The position numbers and the translations under genes are program-made. Positions 1 to 9,106 of a DNA stretch of 64,000 nucleotides are shown here, piece after piece; position 1 is the first letter of the stretch, and the number at the start of each line of letters is the position of its first letter. The notes below the pieces were generated by a model. The model was not told the DNA's origin. It worked only from the letters and a program-made list of their open reading frames with translations, and did not search any database. The stretch is from Roseiarcus sp963721905 (GTDB taxonomy: Bacteria > Pseudomonadota > Alphaproteobacteria > Rhizobiales > Beijerinckiaceae), in assembly GCA_963721905.1 (NCBI GenBank), contig CAVRMF010000015.1:248001-312000 (forward strand), in the 5' to 3' direction.

Positions 1-854
1 CGCCGTCCGAACAGACCAGACGGGCGCCATACCAGAACGCCGACGATGATCGCGAGCGCGACCGAGAGCTTGACCTCCGCCCCGACGACATAGGCGCCCA
101 TGAGATTCTCAAGCACGCCTACGGCAAATCCGCCGAACGCCGCGCCGAACGGGTTGTCGATGCCGCCGAGCACCGCGCCGGCGAAAGCGTAGATCAGAAT
201 GCCGGCCATCATGTTGGGATCGAGATAGACGATCGGCGCCGCCATCATGCCGGCGATCGCCCCGATCGCCGCGGCGAGGCCCCACCCTATCGCCAGCATC
301 CAGCCGACCCGGATGCCGACGAGGCGGCTCGACACCGGGTTCTGCGCTGCGGCGCGCATCGCCAGGCCAAGAGGCGTGAAACGGAAGAAGGCGTAGACAA
401 GCGCCAGGACACAGAGGCTCACCGCGACCGCGCCCAATTCGTGAGCCGACATATAGACGTTGCCGAACCACGGCCGGCCGGAGAACGGCGTGTCGAAAGA
501 TGTGACCGAGTAGCCGTAGAGCCATCCGGCGAGCGCGTTGAAAATGAGCGCAAGCCCGATGAACACGATCACCGAGGCGAGCACCGGCGCCCTGGCGAAG
601 GGCCTGACGACGAGGCGCTCGATCACGACGCCGCCGACGAACGAGATGAGCACCGTCGCGGCGAATGCGCGCCAGTAGGGCCAGCCGGAGTCCATCAGCT
701 TCCAGGCGAAATAGGTCGAGAACATCGCCATCTCGCCCTGGGCGAAATTCACGAGCTGCGTCGCCTGGTAGATCATCACCAGCGCGAGCGCCATGATCGC
801 ATAGACGCCGCCGAGCGCCAGTCCGGACGCCAGTTGGTGAAGGAATTCGTTCAA
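1..854 (-). CDS. livH: Branched-chain amino acid ABC permease LivH (3' end outside window)
   Basis: Inner-membrane permease of a high-affinity branched-chain amino acid (or similar amide) importer. Read on the minus strand from a TTG at 854 preceded by GGAGGG at 859-864, the protein begins NEFLHQLASGLALGGVYAIM and shows the LivH hallmark QATQLVNFAQGEMAM, several hydrophobic helices, and the late motif GAVLGGIDNPFGA. About 284 residues are present; the frame is still open at the window edge, so the C-terminus and the LivM partner lie outside. The start lies 12 bp beyond the stop of livF, so in transcription order it follows livG and livF. The TTG start is inferred from the ribosome binding site. 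Confidence 0.9.
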   Translation of the reverse strand, partial: MNEFLHQLASGLALGGVYAIMALALVMIYQATQLVNFAQGEMAMFSTYFAWKLMDSGWPYWRAFAATVLISFVGGVVIERLVVRPFARAPVLASVIVFIGLALIFNALAGWLYGYSVTSFDTPFSGRPWFGNVYMSAHELGAVAVSLCVLALVYAFFRFTPLGLAMRAAAQNPVSSRLVGIRVGWMLAIGWGLAAAIGAIAGMMAAPIVYLDPNMMAGILIYAFAGAVLGGIDNPFGAAFGGFAVGVLENLMGAYVVGAEVKLSVALAIIVGVLVWRPSGLFGR

Positions 855-866
855 CGATCCCTCCGC

Positions 867-1583
867 TCAATAGCCGAGATAGGCGCGGCGCACCGCGTCG
901 TCGCACCGGATCGCGTTCGACGGGCCGCTCAGCGCCACGCGTCCCGTTTCGATGAGAAGGGCGGAATCGGCGAGATCGAGCGCGAGCGAGGCGTTCTGCT
1001 CCACGATCAGCATGCTGACGCCTTCGTCGCGGTTGATCGCGCCGAGGATGCGAAAAATCTCCGCCACGACCAGCGGGGCCAGGCCGAACGACGGCTCGTC
1101 CAGCATCAGAAGGTTCGGCCGCATCAGGAGCGCGCGGCTGATCGCGAGCATCTGCTGCTCGCCGCCCGAGAGCGTTCCCGCCTGCTGGGGCCGGCGTTCG
1201 GCAAGCCTCGGAAAATAGCCGAACACACGATCGAAGTCCCGTCGGACGCCGCTCCTGTCGGAGCGGACATAGGCGCCGAGGCGCAGATTCTCTTCGACCG
1301 TCAGATCGGTGAACGTGCCGCGTCCGTCGGGAACATGGGCCACGCCGAGGCGGGCGATATCCTCCGCCGAGAGCGCGCCGATAGGCTTTCCCTGGAGGCG
1401 AATGTCGCCCTCGCGGCGAATGAGGCCGCTGAGCGCGCGCAGCGTCGTCGTCTTGCCGGCGCCGTTCGCGCCGAGAAGCGCGGTCACGCCCCCCTCTTCG
1501 ACGGCGAAGTCGAGCCCGAACAGCGCTTGCGCCGAGCCGTAATAAGCCTTGAGCCCCTTGACCTCGAGCATGGGCGCACTCAC
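867..1583 (-). CDS. livF: Branched-chain amino acid ABC transporter ATP-binding protein LivF
   Basis: Second ATPase of the LivFGHM-type importer; it hydrolyses ATP at the cytoplasmic face. At 238 residues it has the usual LivF length. Visible motifs are Walker A GANGAGKTTT near residue 37, the Q-loop region, ABC signature LSGGEQQ near residue 140, Walker B LLMLDEPSFGLAP and the H-loop region VEQNA (LivF proteins have this rather than a canonical His). Its ATG overlaps the livG stop as ATGA, indicating translational coupling. Family assignment is firm; the actual substrate (Leu/Ile/Val, urea or amide) cannot be told from sequence. Confidence 0.95.
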   Translation of the reverse strand: MSAPMLEVKGLKAYYGSAQALFGLDFAVEEGGVTALLGANGAGKTTTLRALSGLIRREGDIRLQGKPIGALSAEDIARLGVAHVPDGRGTFTDLTVEENLRLGAYVRSDRSGVRRDFDRVFGYFPRLAERRPQQAGTLSGGEQQMLAISRALLMRPNLLMLDEPSFGLAPLVVAEIFRILGAINRDEGVSMLIVEQNASLALDLADSALLIETGRVALSGPSNAIRCDDAVRRAYLGY

Positions 1584-2407
1584 GCGGCGCTCCCGAGATA
1601 GGCGCGCACGACGTCCGGGTTGGCCCTCACCGCATCGGGAGAGCCATCGGCGATCACGCGGCCGAAATCGAGCGCAACGACCTGGTCCGAGACCCGCATG
1701 ACAAGGTTCATGTGATGCTCGACGAGCAGGATGGCGACGCCGCGGCGGTCGCGGATGGCGCGGATTTCCGCGCCGAGCGCGTCGACTTCCTCGTGATTGA
1801 GCCCAGCCGCCGGCTCGTCGAGCAGGAGCAGCTTCGGACCAATCGCCAGCGCCCGCGCGAGCTCGACGCGCTTGCGGACGGCGAACGGCAGTTCGCCCGC
1901 CGGCCGGTCGGCGACGGCGTTCAAGCCGAATTCCTCGATCAGCGCGTCCGCCCGCTCCGCGACGCGCCGCTCCTCGCGCCCCGCCAGGGGAACTGCGAGC
2001 GCGCTTGAAAGAAACCCGCCCCGCGCCAGCGCATGAGCGCCGATCCGCACGTTGTCGCGCGTGGTCATGGTGGCAAAAAGCGCGACATTCTGAAACGTGC
2101 GCGCGATGCCGAGCGAGGCGATCTCATGTCTCGCAAAGCTCGCAAGGGGGCGGCCGCCGAAGCGAATCGCGCCCGCGTGCGGGTCGTAGAGGCGAGAAAT
2201 GCAGTTGAACAGCGTCGTCTTGCCGGCGCCGTTCGGCCCGATCAGCCCGCAGATGGCGCCCTTGGCGACGTCGAAGCTCACGTCTTCGAGCGCCGTCACG
2301 CCTCCGAAGCGCATCGTGACCCCTTCGACCGCGAGCAGCGCGGAATCGCGGGGATCAACGCTTTCGTGAGCGGTTCCGGCTTTCGCCTCCGCCAGCTCCA
2401 TGAACAT
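1580..2407 (-). CDS. livG: Branched-chain amino acid ABC transporter ATP-binding protein LivG
   Basis: First ATPase of the importer, 275 residues. Walker A GPNGAGKTT, Walker B LLLLDEPAAGLNHEE and the switch His in LLVEHHMNLVM are present. The signature segment reads LPFAVRKRVELARAL, an atypical variant of the LivG LPYGQQR motif. The first 25 residues are a non-conserved extension, so an internal start is possible; ATGs at 2407 and 2401 are both near the 5' end. It leads the visible operon livG-livF-livH, all on the minus strand with overlaps or short gaps. No separate substrate-binding gene is visible next to it. Confidence 0.93.
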   Translation of the reverse strand: MFMELAEAKAGTAHESVDPRDSALLAVEGVTMRFGGVTALEDVSFDVAKGAICGLIGPNGAGKTTLFNCISRLYDPHAGAIRFGGRPLASFARHEIASLGIARTFQNVALFATMTTRDNVRIGAHALARGGFLSSALAVPLAGREERRVAERADALIEEFGLNAVADRPAGELPFAVRKRVELARALAIGPKLLLLDEPAAGLNHEEVDALGAEIRAIRDRRGVAILLVEHHMNLVMRVSDQVVALDFGRVIADGSPDAVRANPDVVRAYLGSAA

Positions 2408-2512
2408 TCCGTTCCCATTGCCTAGGCCGGACTACCGCCGGCTCTTGCTGGCAGTGTTGACGTTTCCGGCCGCGTTGTCACCTGCTTTGTTCGACCCGCG
2501 GCCCGGGCCGCC

Positions 2513-3283
2513 TCAAGCGCGCCGCTCCAGGAAGGCCAGCACGCCTTCCTTGTATATCCTGTCGCCGACGGCGAGATTGTGGTCGCGTCCGGGAATGTCG
2601 AGCGCCTCGGCCTGCGGCATCATTCCGGCGAGCTTGTGCGGATCGCCCGCCACGGCGTCGCGGGTCCCGATCGCGATGAGCGTTGGCGCGGCGATGCCCG
2701 CAACTGCCGCTGGCGTCAGGCTCTGCCGAGAGCCCCGGATGCAGGCAGCGAGGGCAGCGCGATCGCTCTTTGTCTGGTCGGCGAAGGCGCGGAACATGCG
2801 CTGCGTCGGATCGGCGAGGCTGTCGAGCGACGGCGCTTCCATCGCTTCCGCGATGCCCTCCGGCAGGCCAGCGCTGTGCACGAGCCGGTCGCCGAGGCCG
2901 CCGAGGATCAGCGAGCGCACAAGACCCGGCTTCGCCAGCACGAGGAAGCTCGCGATCCGGGCGCCCATCGAATAGCCCATCACGTCGGCCCGTTCGATCT
3001 CGAGGAAGGCAAGCAGATTGGCTGCGTCTCCCGCCATCAGTTCGGTGTGATAGTCATGCGGCTGATAGAGCTTCTGACTCGACCCGTGGCCTCGATTGTC
3101 GAAGGCGACGACCCGCCGGCCCCCCCTGGTCAGCGTCTCGACCCAGCGCGGATTGACCCAGTTGATGCGATGGTTCGAAGCAAAGCCGTGGATCAGCAGA
3201 ATCGGCTCGCCGCGGTCGCGCCCTTCCGGCGGGACGTCGATGAAGGCGATTTCAACGCCTTGGGATGAGAATTGCCGCAACAT
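2513..3283 (-). CDS. Alpha/beta hydrolase
   Basis: A 256-residue single-domain alpha/beta-hydrolase. The oxyanion-hole motif LLIHGFASN, the DNRGHGSS turn, the nucleophile elbow GYSMGA (Ser near residue 105) and the late catalytic His in PGRDHNLAV are all visible, with Asp probably in IGTRDAVAGD. It resembles 3-oxoadipate enol-lactonase or epoxide-hydrolase-like enzymes, but the substrate cannot be assigned. It sits upstream of livG on the same strand with a 105-bp gap. A perfect 14-bp GC palindrome at 2498-2511 lies just after its stop and might end transcription, though no T-run follows. Confidence 0.85.
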   Translation of the reverse strand: MLRQFSSQGVEIAFIDVPPEGRDRGEPILLIHGFASNHRINWVNPRWVETLTRGGRRVVAFDNRGHGSSQKLYQPHDYHTELMAGDAANLLAFLEIERADVMGYSMGARIASFLVLAKPGLVRSLILGGLGDRLVHSAGLPEGIAEAMEAPSLDSLADPTQRMFRAFADQTKSDRAALAACIRGSRQSLTPAAVAGIAAPTLIAIGTRDAVAGDPHKLAGMMPQAEALDIPGRDHNLAVGDRIYKEGVLAFLERRA

Positions 3284-3361
3284 GCCAAGCCCTTGGAGGC
3301 GTCCGGCATAGGCGCTCTCGCCCGGGCCGAAAAGAAGGCGGCAGGTTTGCGCCGGTCCCCG

Positions 3362-4078
3362 TCACAGCGACGTCGCGAACGTCGTCAGCCAGTCTGGCAT
3401 CGCCGCAACCAGAACGGATTCGAAACGGTGGTCCAGTCCGGTAAGGATGGCCGCGCCGATGACCGCAAAAGCCGCGCCGAGCGCGGCCCGGCCGCCCGCC
3501 CCGGCGGCGGCGAGGCGCGCTTTCCCCACAAGGCCCCCAAGCGCGAAGCCCACGGCGATCAGCGCCCCGGCTGCGCCCAGCGCATAGACCGTCATGATGG
3601 CGATTGCAGCAGCAAGCGATCCGCCCTTCGCCGCGAGAATGAGCGCCGCGCCGAGCGTCGGACCTGCGCAGGGCGCCCAGGCCAAGGCCAGCACCGCCCC
3701 GGCCGCCGCCTGGCCGACGAGGCCGGCCGTGGGTAGGCGCTCGCTCGCAACATCGGCCGTGCGGCCGACAAAGCCGAGCCGGCGCTCGAGCGCATTGCCG
3801 AGCGTGGGAAAGACCAGCGCCGCGCCGATCAGGACCATGACCGCGGCCGACGCAGTGCGCACGACGCCGGAATCGCCAAATTCGACTCCGAACGACGCGA
3901 GCGACCCGCCGACGATGCCGAAGGTCAGCGCAAGTCCGAGCCCGAGCGCGATGGGGCCTCGGCGATCGTTCGCCCGCGCCCCTGCCACGACAATCGGCGC
4001 CAGCGGTAGCACGCAGGGACTTAGAATCGTCAGCACCCCCGCCGCGAGGGCGAGGGGCAAGGCGATCAAAGGGTTCAC
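3362..4078 (-). CDS. CcdA/DsbD-type transmembrane thiol-disulfide transporter
   Basis: A membrane protein of about 238 residues with six predicted hydrophobic segments. The start is taken as GTG at 4078 because it overlaps the stop of the upstream thioredoxin gene (ATGTGA) and the preceding in-frame residues are not hydrophobic or conserved. The CcdA-like motif LSPCVLPLAP follows the start, and the second redox motif WAPCAGPTLG lies mid-protein; both Cys residues needed to pass electrons across the membrane are present. Paired with the exported thioredoxin-like protein it forms a periplasmic reducing module, possibly for cytochrome c maturation or repair. Confidence 0.88.
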   Translation of the reverse strand: MNPLIALPLALAAGVLTILSPCVLPLAPIVVAGARANDRRGPIALGLGLALTFGIVGGSLASFGVEFGDSGVVRTASAAVMVLIGAALVFPTLGNALERRLGFVGRTADVASERLPTAGLVGQAAAGAVLALAWAPCAGPTLGAALILAAKGGSLAAAIAIMTVYALGAAGALIAVGFALGGLVGKARLAAAGAGGRAALGAAFAVIGAAILTGLDHRFESVLVAAMPDWLTTFATSL

Positions 4079-4464
4079 ATCGCCGCTTTCAGGACATTGA
4101 CCACCAATTCCTGCGAAGTTCCCCACGACATGCGCGCGACCTCCTTGCCGCCCTTGTAGGCGATCAGCGTCGAGCGAGGACAATTGAGCTTCGCGACCAC
4201 GTCTTTCTGGTTGTCGTAATCGACCCGGAAGTAGATCGCGTGATCATAGTCGGGGTCGTTCTTCAGCTTGTCGAGGATCGAGGCCTGCATATGGCACTGC
4301 AGGCACCAGGAGGCGTAGACATGGACGATGACCGGTTTTCCCGAGGCGATCGCCTTCTCGACGGCCGCCGGGTCGTAGGGGTGAAACTCGAACGCGCCTG
4401 CAGGATAAGCGAGCGTGACCGACGCGAGGCCCATGAGAGCCAGAAACGATCTACGGGTCTTCAT
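4075..4464 (-). CDS. Exported thioredoxin-like protein
   Basis: A 129-residue protein starting at ATG 4464, preceded by GGAGG. It begins with KTRRSFLALMGLASVTLAYP, a signal sequence with a twin-arginine-like TRRSFLAL motif, and the mature part follows PAGA. The redox centre is WCLQC within VHVYASWCLQC, and the cis-Pro-like CPRSTLIAYKGG loop is present. It most likely exchanges electrons with the CcdA-like partner whose start overlaps its stop. The exact target, for example an apocytochrome or damaged periplasmic thiol, is not shown. Confidence 0.88.
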   Translation of the reverse strand: MKTRRSFLALMGLASVTLAYPAGAFEFHPYDPAAVEKAIASGKPVIVHVYASWCLQCHMQASILDKLKNDPDYDHAIYFRVDYDNQKDVVAKLNCPRSTLIAYKGGKEVARMSWGTSQELVVNVLKAAM

Positions 4465-4516
4465 TCGTGCCTCCTGATCGAAGTGTGGTACGCCTGAGAA
4501 GTCGACGCGGATCAGT

Positions 4517-5551
4517 CTAGCGCGACTCGATCGCGCGCAGGAACCGGTCGCGGTAGGCGTCCAGCACCACTGCGAGAACAATGACCGTCCCGATGACGAT
4601 CGGCTTCACGTTGTCGCCGGCTCCAAACAGCTGCAATCCGGTGCTGAGCACCTGGAGAATGCAGGCGCCGACCAGCGTCCCGATGATCGAACCCTTGCCG
4701 CCGGCGAGGCTGGTGCCGCCGATGATGACCGCCGCGATCGCATTGAGCTCATAGCCGACGCCGGCGATCGGACTCCCGACGTTGAGGCGCAGAAGATAGA
4801 CCATCGCCGCGATGCCGGCGGTCAGTCCGCTGATGGTGAACGCCGCGATCTTGAAGACTCGGGGTGAATGGCCCGACAGCCTCACGGCCTCCTCGTTGGT
4901 TCCTATCGCGTAAATGAACCGGCCGAAAACCGTGAACCGCAAGATGAACCAGCCGATCAGGATCACTCCGACCGCGATGAGGAAGATCGACGGAAATACG
5001 CCCCAGACGATCATGTTGCCGAAATCGATGAAAGGCTGCGGAAGCCCGGTAATGGTCGAGTTATTGCTGGTCACCCGCGCCGCGCCGCTCGCCACGTTGA
5101 GCATGCCGAGGGTGACGATGAACGAGGGAACCTTCCACTGCTCGATGACGAAGCCATTGATCGCGCCGCAGAGCGCGCCGACGCCCATGCAGCCCAGGAG
5201 AGCCAACGGCACGGAAACTATGAAGGGCAGATCGTTGTCGGTCATGATGAGGGCGCCGAGGACCGTGCAGAGAGCCAGCACCGAGCCGACGGAAAGATCG
5301 ATGCCGCCGGTGAGGATGACAAAGGTCATGCCCGAGGCGAGCACGGTGTTGATCGCGATCTGAACGAAGATTTTGAGAAAGTTCTCCGGCGTCGCGAAAT
5401 AGGGAGCGGTCAGGCAGAAAAACAGCACGATCAAAACGAGCGCAACCGCAACGCCCGCTTCGCGCATCGAAAAGCGCAGGACGTCGTTCCAGAGAGCGGC
5501 GGCGCGGCCACGCTGAACCTCAGTGGCTTCGCTCAAGTCCAAATTCCTCAT
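4517..5551 (-). CDS. Ribose/sugar ABC transporter permease
   Basis: A 344-residue RbsC-type inner-membrane permease with about eight to ten hydrophobic segments. Diagnostic stretches are FVILTGGIDLSVGSVLALC and the cytoplasmic loop NEEAVRLSGHSP followed by AAVIIGGTSLAGGKGSI. It overlaps the 3' end of the ATPase gene by 32 bp, so the two are coupled. Sugar specificity cannot be read from the permease. Confidence 0.92.
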   Translation of the reverse strand: MRNLDLSEATEVQRGRAAALWNDVLRFSMREAGVAVALVLIVLFFCLTAPYFATPENFLKIFVQIAINTVLASGMTFVILTGGIDLSVGSVLALCTVLGALIMTDNDLPFIVSVPLALLGCMGVGALCGAINGFVIEQWKVPSFIVTLGMLNVASGAARVTSNNSTITGLPQPFIDFGNMIVWGVFPSIFLIAVGVILIGWFILRFTVFGRFIYAIGTNEEAVRLSGHSPRVFKIAAFTISGLTAGIAAMVYLLRLNVGSPIAGVGYELNAIAAVIIGGTSLAGGKGSIIGTLVGACILQVLSTGLQLFGAGDNVKPIVIGTVIVLAVVLDAYRDRFLRAIESR

Positions 5552-7028
5552 AAGCCAACGACAGGATGCGGTGTTGGTCGAACTCGTCCCTCGGGACCTC
5601 GCCGACCACCCTTCCTTTGGCGAAGACGATGATGCGGTGGGAGATGGCGATGAGCTCCGGCAAGTCGGACGATATGAACAGAACGCCGCGGCCCTCCGCA
5701 GCCAGATTCCACAAGAGATCGTAGATCTCGGCTCGGGCGCCGACGTCGATGCCGCGCGTCGGCTCGTCGCAGATGAGAACCTTAGAGCCCCGGAACAGCC
5801 ACTTCGCGATGACGACCTTCTGCTGGTTGCCGCCGGAGAAGTTCCGCACCATCTGGTCGATCGAGGGGGTCTTGATGCGGAGCTCCTCGACCAGCTTGCT
5901 CGCCGCGCCGCGCTCGGCGTCGCGCTCGAGAACGCCGTAGCGCGAGATCTTCCTCAGATCCGTGATGGTGATGTTGTGCGCGCAGGACATGGTGAGCAGC
6001 AGGCCCTGCCCCTTGCGATCTTCCGTCATGAGGCACAGCCCATGCCGGACCGCGTCTTTGGGCGACGAGATGTCCACGCGAACGCCTTCGACAAAGATCT
6101 CGCCCGCGATCTTCGGATCGGCGCCGAAAATGGCGCGCGCCGTTTCGGTCCGGCCGCTGCCAACCAGGCCCGCGACGCCGACGATCTCGCCTTTCCCTAC
6201 GCGGAGCGAGACCTCCGGCGTCTTGGCGCTGCGCCGCAATCCTTCGACCCGCAGCGCCTCGCCGGAGACCACGATGTCCTCGCGAAAAGCGTGCTCGCCC
6301 TCCATGCTGCGCCCAACCATCATGTGTACGATCTCGGGGATGGACAGCCCAGCGAGCGGCCGGGTCGCGACGAGCTGACCGTCGCGCAACACGGTCACGC
6401 GGTCGCCGATCTCGGCGATCTCATGCAGCCGATGCGAGATGTAGAGGATCGTCACGCCTTTGGCTTTGAGCCGCCTCAGGATCTCGAACAGCCGCTCGAC
6501 CTCCTTCGAGGTTAGGGTTGCGGTCGGCTCGTCGAGAATGAGGAGCTTGCTCTCGTAGCAGAGCGCCTTGGCGATCTCGACGAGCTGCATTTGCGCGACA
6601 CCGAGGCGGCTGACCAGCGTCGTCGGCGCCGTGTCGAGACCGACCTCATCCAGGAGCGCCGCCGCGCGCCGGTTCGTCTCGCGATAATTCACCAGGCCAC
6701 GACGCTGCGGCAGGCTTTCGAACAGGAGATTTTCGGCAACCGTCATTTGCGACAGCATGCTGAGTTCCTGATGCACGACGCGGATGCCGGCGCGATAGGC
6801 GTCCGTTGGCGTCCGGGGACGGTAGGGTTCGCGGTCGAACGCGATCTCGCCCTCGTCGGCCGGATAGAGGCCCGCCAGCAGATTGATCAGCGTCGATTTG
6901 CCTGCCCCGTTTTCGCCGAGCAGCACATGGCCTTCGCCCCGGCCAATCTCGAGCGAAACGCCGCGCAACGCTATGACGCCGGGGAAGCGTTTGCCGACCG
7001 CTTTCATGCTGAGGATCGGGGCGTCCAT
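5520..7028 (-). CDS. Sugar ABC transporter ATP-binding protein (RbsA/MglA type)
   Basis: A 502-residue protein with two fused ABC domains. The first has Walker A GENGAGKST, signature LGVAQMQLVEIAKAL and Walker B LLILDEPTATLT; the second has a degenerate P-loop (VGSGRTE), signature NFSGGNQQKVVIAKW and Walker B VLICDEPTRGIDVGA, the usual RbsA asymmetry. It energises the adjacent permease. A GC-rich hairpin separates it from the upstream binding-protein gene, a common arrangement that lets the binding protein be made in excess. Confidence 0.94.
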   Translation of the reverse strand: MDAPILSMKAVGKRFPGVIALRGVSLEIGRGEGHVLLGENGAGKSTLINLLAGLYPADEGEIAFDREPYRPRTPTDAYRAGIRVVHQELSMLSQMTVAENLLFESLPQRRGLVNYRETNRRAAALLDEVGLDTAPTTLVSRLGVAQMQLVEIAKALCYESKLLILDEPTATLTSKEVERLFEILRRLKAKGVTILYISHRLHEIAEIGDRVTVLRDGQLVATRPLAGLSIPEIVHMMVGRSMEGEHAFREDIVVSGEALRVEGLRRSAKTPEVSLRVGKGEIVGVAGLVGSGRTETARAIFGADPKIAGEIFVEGVRVDISSPKDAVRHGLCLMTEDRKGQGLLLTMSCAHNITITDLRKISRYGVLERDAERGAASKLVEELRIKTPSIDQMVRNFSGGNQQKVVIAKWLFRGSKVLICDEPTRGIDVGARAEIYDLLWNLAAEGRGVLFISSDLPELIAISHRIIVFAKGRVVGEVPRDEFDQHRILSLAYEEFGLERSH

Positions 7029-7064
7029 CGCTCGCCTGGCCTTCGGGGCGGGAGCGGCGCGACA

Positions 7065-7091
7065 AGGGCGCGGGCCTAAAGCCCGCGCCCT
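7065..7091 (-). terminator. Intercistronic stem-loop between binding protein and ATPase genes
   Basis: A perfect 11-bp inverted repeat, AGGGCGCGGGC with loop ctaaa and its complement, lies in the 90-bp gap between the binding-protein stop (7119) and the ATPase start (7028). No T-run follows on the minus strand. It is probably an attenuator or mRNA-stabilising hairpin setting different expression of the binding protein and the membrane components. Confidence 0.6.
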
Positions 7092-7118
7092 CCGGCCGAA
7101 CCGTCCTTGCGCCCGAGA

Positions 7119-8112
7119 CTACGTGAGGTCTTTGGCCTCGATCAACTTGATCGGCGTCTTCACCCATCCGCTGAATTTTTCGCCAGCCATCTCCTTCAGG
7201 CCGTACTGGATGCCAAGCACCGCCATGTCGGCGCCGTACTGCTCGATAGTCGCCAGCATCGCGCCGCTCTTGACCAGCGGCTGCACCGCCGGGATGTTGT
7301 CGAAACCGACGACCTGGATCTTGCCGGTCAAGCCCGCGGCGTCGAGCGCCTTGACCACGCCGAGCGCCATCGAGTCGTTGGCCGCCATCACGCCCTGGAT
7401 GTCGTGATACTGGGTGAGGTAGTTCGTCATCAGGGTGTTGGCTTCCTCGGTCTCCCAATGCGCGGTCTTGCTGTCGAGCAGTTGCAGCTTGCCCTCGGCG
7501 ACCGAGTCCATGAATCCCTTCTTGCGCTGCACGGCGTTGTCGGCCTCGGGGTTGCCCTCGAGGATAACCACCTTGCCGCCCGGCCCGAGCTTCTGGGCGA
7601 GCGCGTCGCCGGCCATCTTCGCGCCGGCGCGGTTGTCTGGCCCGAAGAACGCGAGGTCGATCCCGGCGGCCTTCTTGGCGTCCGGATCGAGTTCGACGTC
7701 GATGTTGATCACCTTGACGCCCGCTTTCAACGCCTTGGCGATCGGCGTGACCATCGCCTTCGAGTTCGGCCGGCGCGACGACGATGATGTCATACTTCTG
7801 GGTGACGAAATTCTCGATCGCGTCGACCTGCGCGGCGAAGTCGCGCTCGTCTTTCATTCCGACCGCCTTGAAGTCGAACTTGTCGGTGTTGGCGGCGGCG
7901 TATTTCTCCGCGCCCGCCTGCATCTGCTTGAAGAACTCGTTGGCGAGCGACTTCTGCACCAAGCCGATCTTCGGCTTGTCGGCCGCGTGCGCCGGGTTCA
8001 GGCCGCCGGTGAGAACCGCGACCGATCCGGCCGCGCCGACGACCACGAAACGACGGCGGGTGAGACGGTTGGCGCCGACAACAGAGATCAGATTTTCATG
8101 GGACATGGTCAT
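7119..8112 (-). CDS. Sugar ABC transporter substrate-binding protein, frameshifted
   Basis: Periplasmic binding protein of the ribose type, about 330 residues. It starts near ATG 8112 or 8106 (AGGAG at 8115-8119) with a Tat-like signal: LTRRRFVVVGAAGSVAVL, then PAHA. The first frame runs to KYDIIVVAPA; the product continues in the next frame as NSKAMVTPIAKALKAGVKVI through GIDLAFFGPDN and VVGFDNIPA to the stop at 7119. The break is one extra base near 7768 (GCC-G-AAC where GCCAAC is expected). Because permease and ATPase are intact this may be a sequencing error. As 5' gene of the operon it should be the most highly expressed. Confidence 0.85.
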
Positions 8113-8521
8113 ACGCTCCTCCCTTCGGGGCTTGCCAAAATGGCCGCCTGACGGGACATCCGCCACGGTCGGGCCGTTCAACGAAGACTGACCGAATTGT
8201 TTTTCTCGGAAGCCTCTTTTGGGCTCCTCGATCCATCCTAGCGCTTGTTGGCGTGGCTTGTGAACTTGAATCGCGGATTGAGGCCACAGCGACTGATCAG
8301 TCAGCGTCTGTCATCTCCCGCGACGTTAACTGCAACAAGAACGTCGTCGCCGCGGAATATTGCAAAATGCCCTGGTCTGGCAGATTGTCCGGACCCAAAG
8401 CGGCCGAGGTCCACGAGTGGCCGCTTTGGGAAAGCGTCCGAGGCCATTCTGGCCGCCGAAGTATTTGGGGGTACGCAAGCGCGGCCGGCCTAGGGGTCGG
8501 TCCTAGTCGAGAGGGTACGCC
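8113..8521. promoter_or_regulatory. Divergent intergenic region with a long hairpin
   Basis: About 400 bp separate the minus-strand sugar ABC operon from the plus-strand exported-protein gene; both promoters should lie here. The clear structure is a perfect 12-bp inverted repeat at 8394-8405 (CCCAAAGCGGCC) and 8419-8430, with a 13-nt loop and no T-run. It could be an operator or mRNA leader element. Short open frames here lack ribosome sites and conserved motifs. Confidence 0.5.
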
Positions 8522-9106
8522 ATGAAAGGATCAGGTGTTTTCAAAAATGCGCTGTTTGCGCTCGCGCTCTTCGGTTTCAGCGCTCCGCAGGCCGACGCGA
8601 TCGAGATTTTCAGCGGGGCAAGCCCCGCGGCTCACATGAACGATGATATGATCACGCAAGTGAGGGGCGGTCGTGGCGGCGGAGGGATGCGCCACCACGG
8701 CGGCGGTCATCGCGGCGGGGGCATGCATCGCGGCGGGGGCATGCATCGCGGCGGGGGCATGCATCGTCCGGCGGGCCGGCCCGGCGGCGTGCACGGCAGG
8801 CCAGGCGGCGTGCACAGGCCCGGTACTCGCCCCGGCAACGTCAATCGCAATGTCAACAATCGCAATGTCAACCGAAACGTCAATCGGAACATCAACCGAA
8901 ACGTCAATGTCAATCGGGGGGTCTGGGCCGGTCGTCCGGGTTGGTACCGCTGGAATCCGGGCGGCGCCATTGCTGCCGGCGCGGCGATCGGCTTTGTCAG
9001 CGCGGCGACGGCAGCGGCCTGGGCCGGCGCGGCGCCCGCTTCGGGCCTCTGCTGGTACTATACCGACCCGAGCCGCCACCAGGGCTTCTGGGACTCCTGC
9101 CCGTGA
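8522..9106 (+). CDS. Exported Gly/His/Asn-rich repeat protein
   Basis: A 194-residue protein with GAGAGGG about 8 bp before the ATG. Residues 1-26 form a Sec signal peptide (ALFALALFGFSAPQADA). A Gly/His/Met/Arg-rich segment contains three copies of RGGGMH, followed by RPGGVH repeats and then an NRNVN repeat tract near residues 105-138. A short hydrophobic segment (GGAIAAGAAIGFVSAATAAA) and a Cys-containing tail, LCWYYTDPSR, close the protein. Similar low-complexity proteins are common in Hyphomicrobiales and end with a CxYY-type tail. The function is not known; envelope association or metal binding by the His/Met tract is a guess. Confidence 0.75.
   Translation: MKGSGVFKNALFALALFGFSAPQADAIEIFSGASPAAHMNDDMITQVRGGRGGGGMRHHGGGHRGGGMHRGGGMHRGGGMHRPAGRPGGVHGRPGGVHRPGTRPGNVNRNVNNRNVNRNVNRNINRNVNVNRGVWAGRPGWYRWNPGGAIAAGAAIGFVSAATAAAWAGAAPASGLCWYYTDPSRHQGFWDSCP
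8708..8761 (+). repeat. 18-bp tandem repeat, three copies
   Basis: The unit catcgcggcgggggcatg starts at 8708, 8726 and 8744 and is identical each time; the next copy diverges at 8766. It encodes the six-residue unit HRGGGM inside the exported protein and is a likely site of copy-number slippage. Confidence 0.9.

Noticed and set aside
441..1601. 386-residue plus-strand open frame
   Set aside because: It lies antisense to livF/livH, is Arg/Glu-rich as high-GC antisense frames are, and has no motif.
2498..2511. GC palindrome as an intrinsic terminator
   Set aside because: Stem is only seven pairs without a loop or T-run; noted with the hydrolase but not called.
6646..8181. 511-residue minus-strand open frame
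   Set aside because: Only its first ~150 residues are the binding protein; after the indel near 7768 it is an out-of-frame, Arg/Gly-rich reading.
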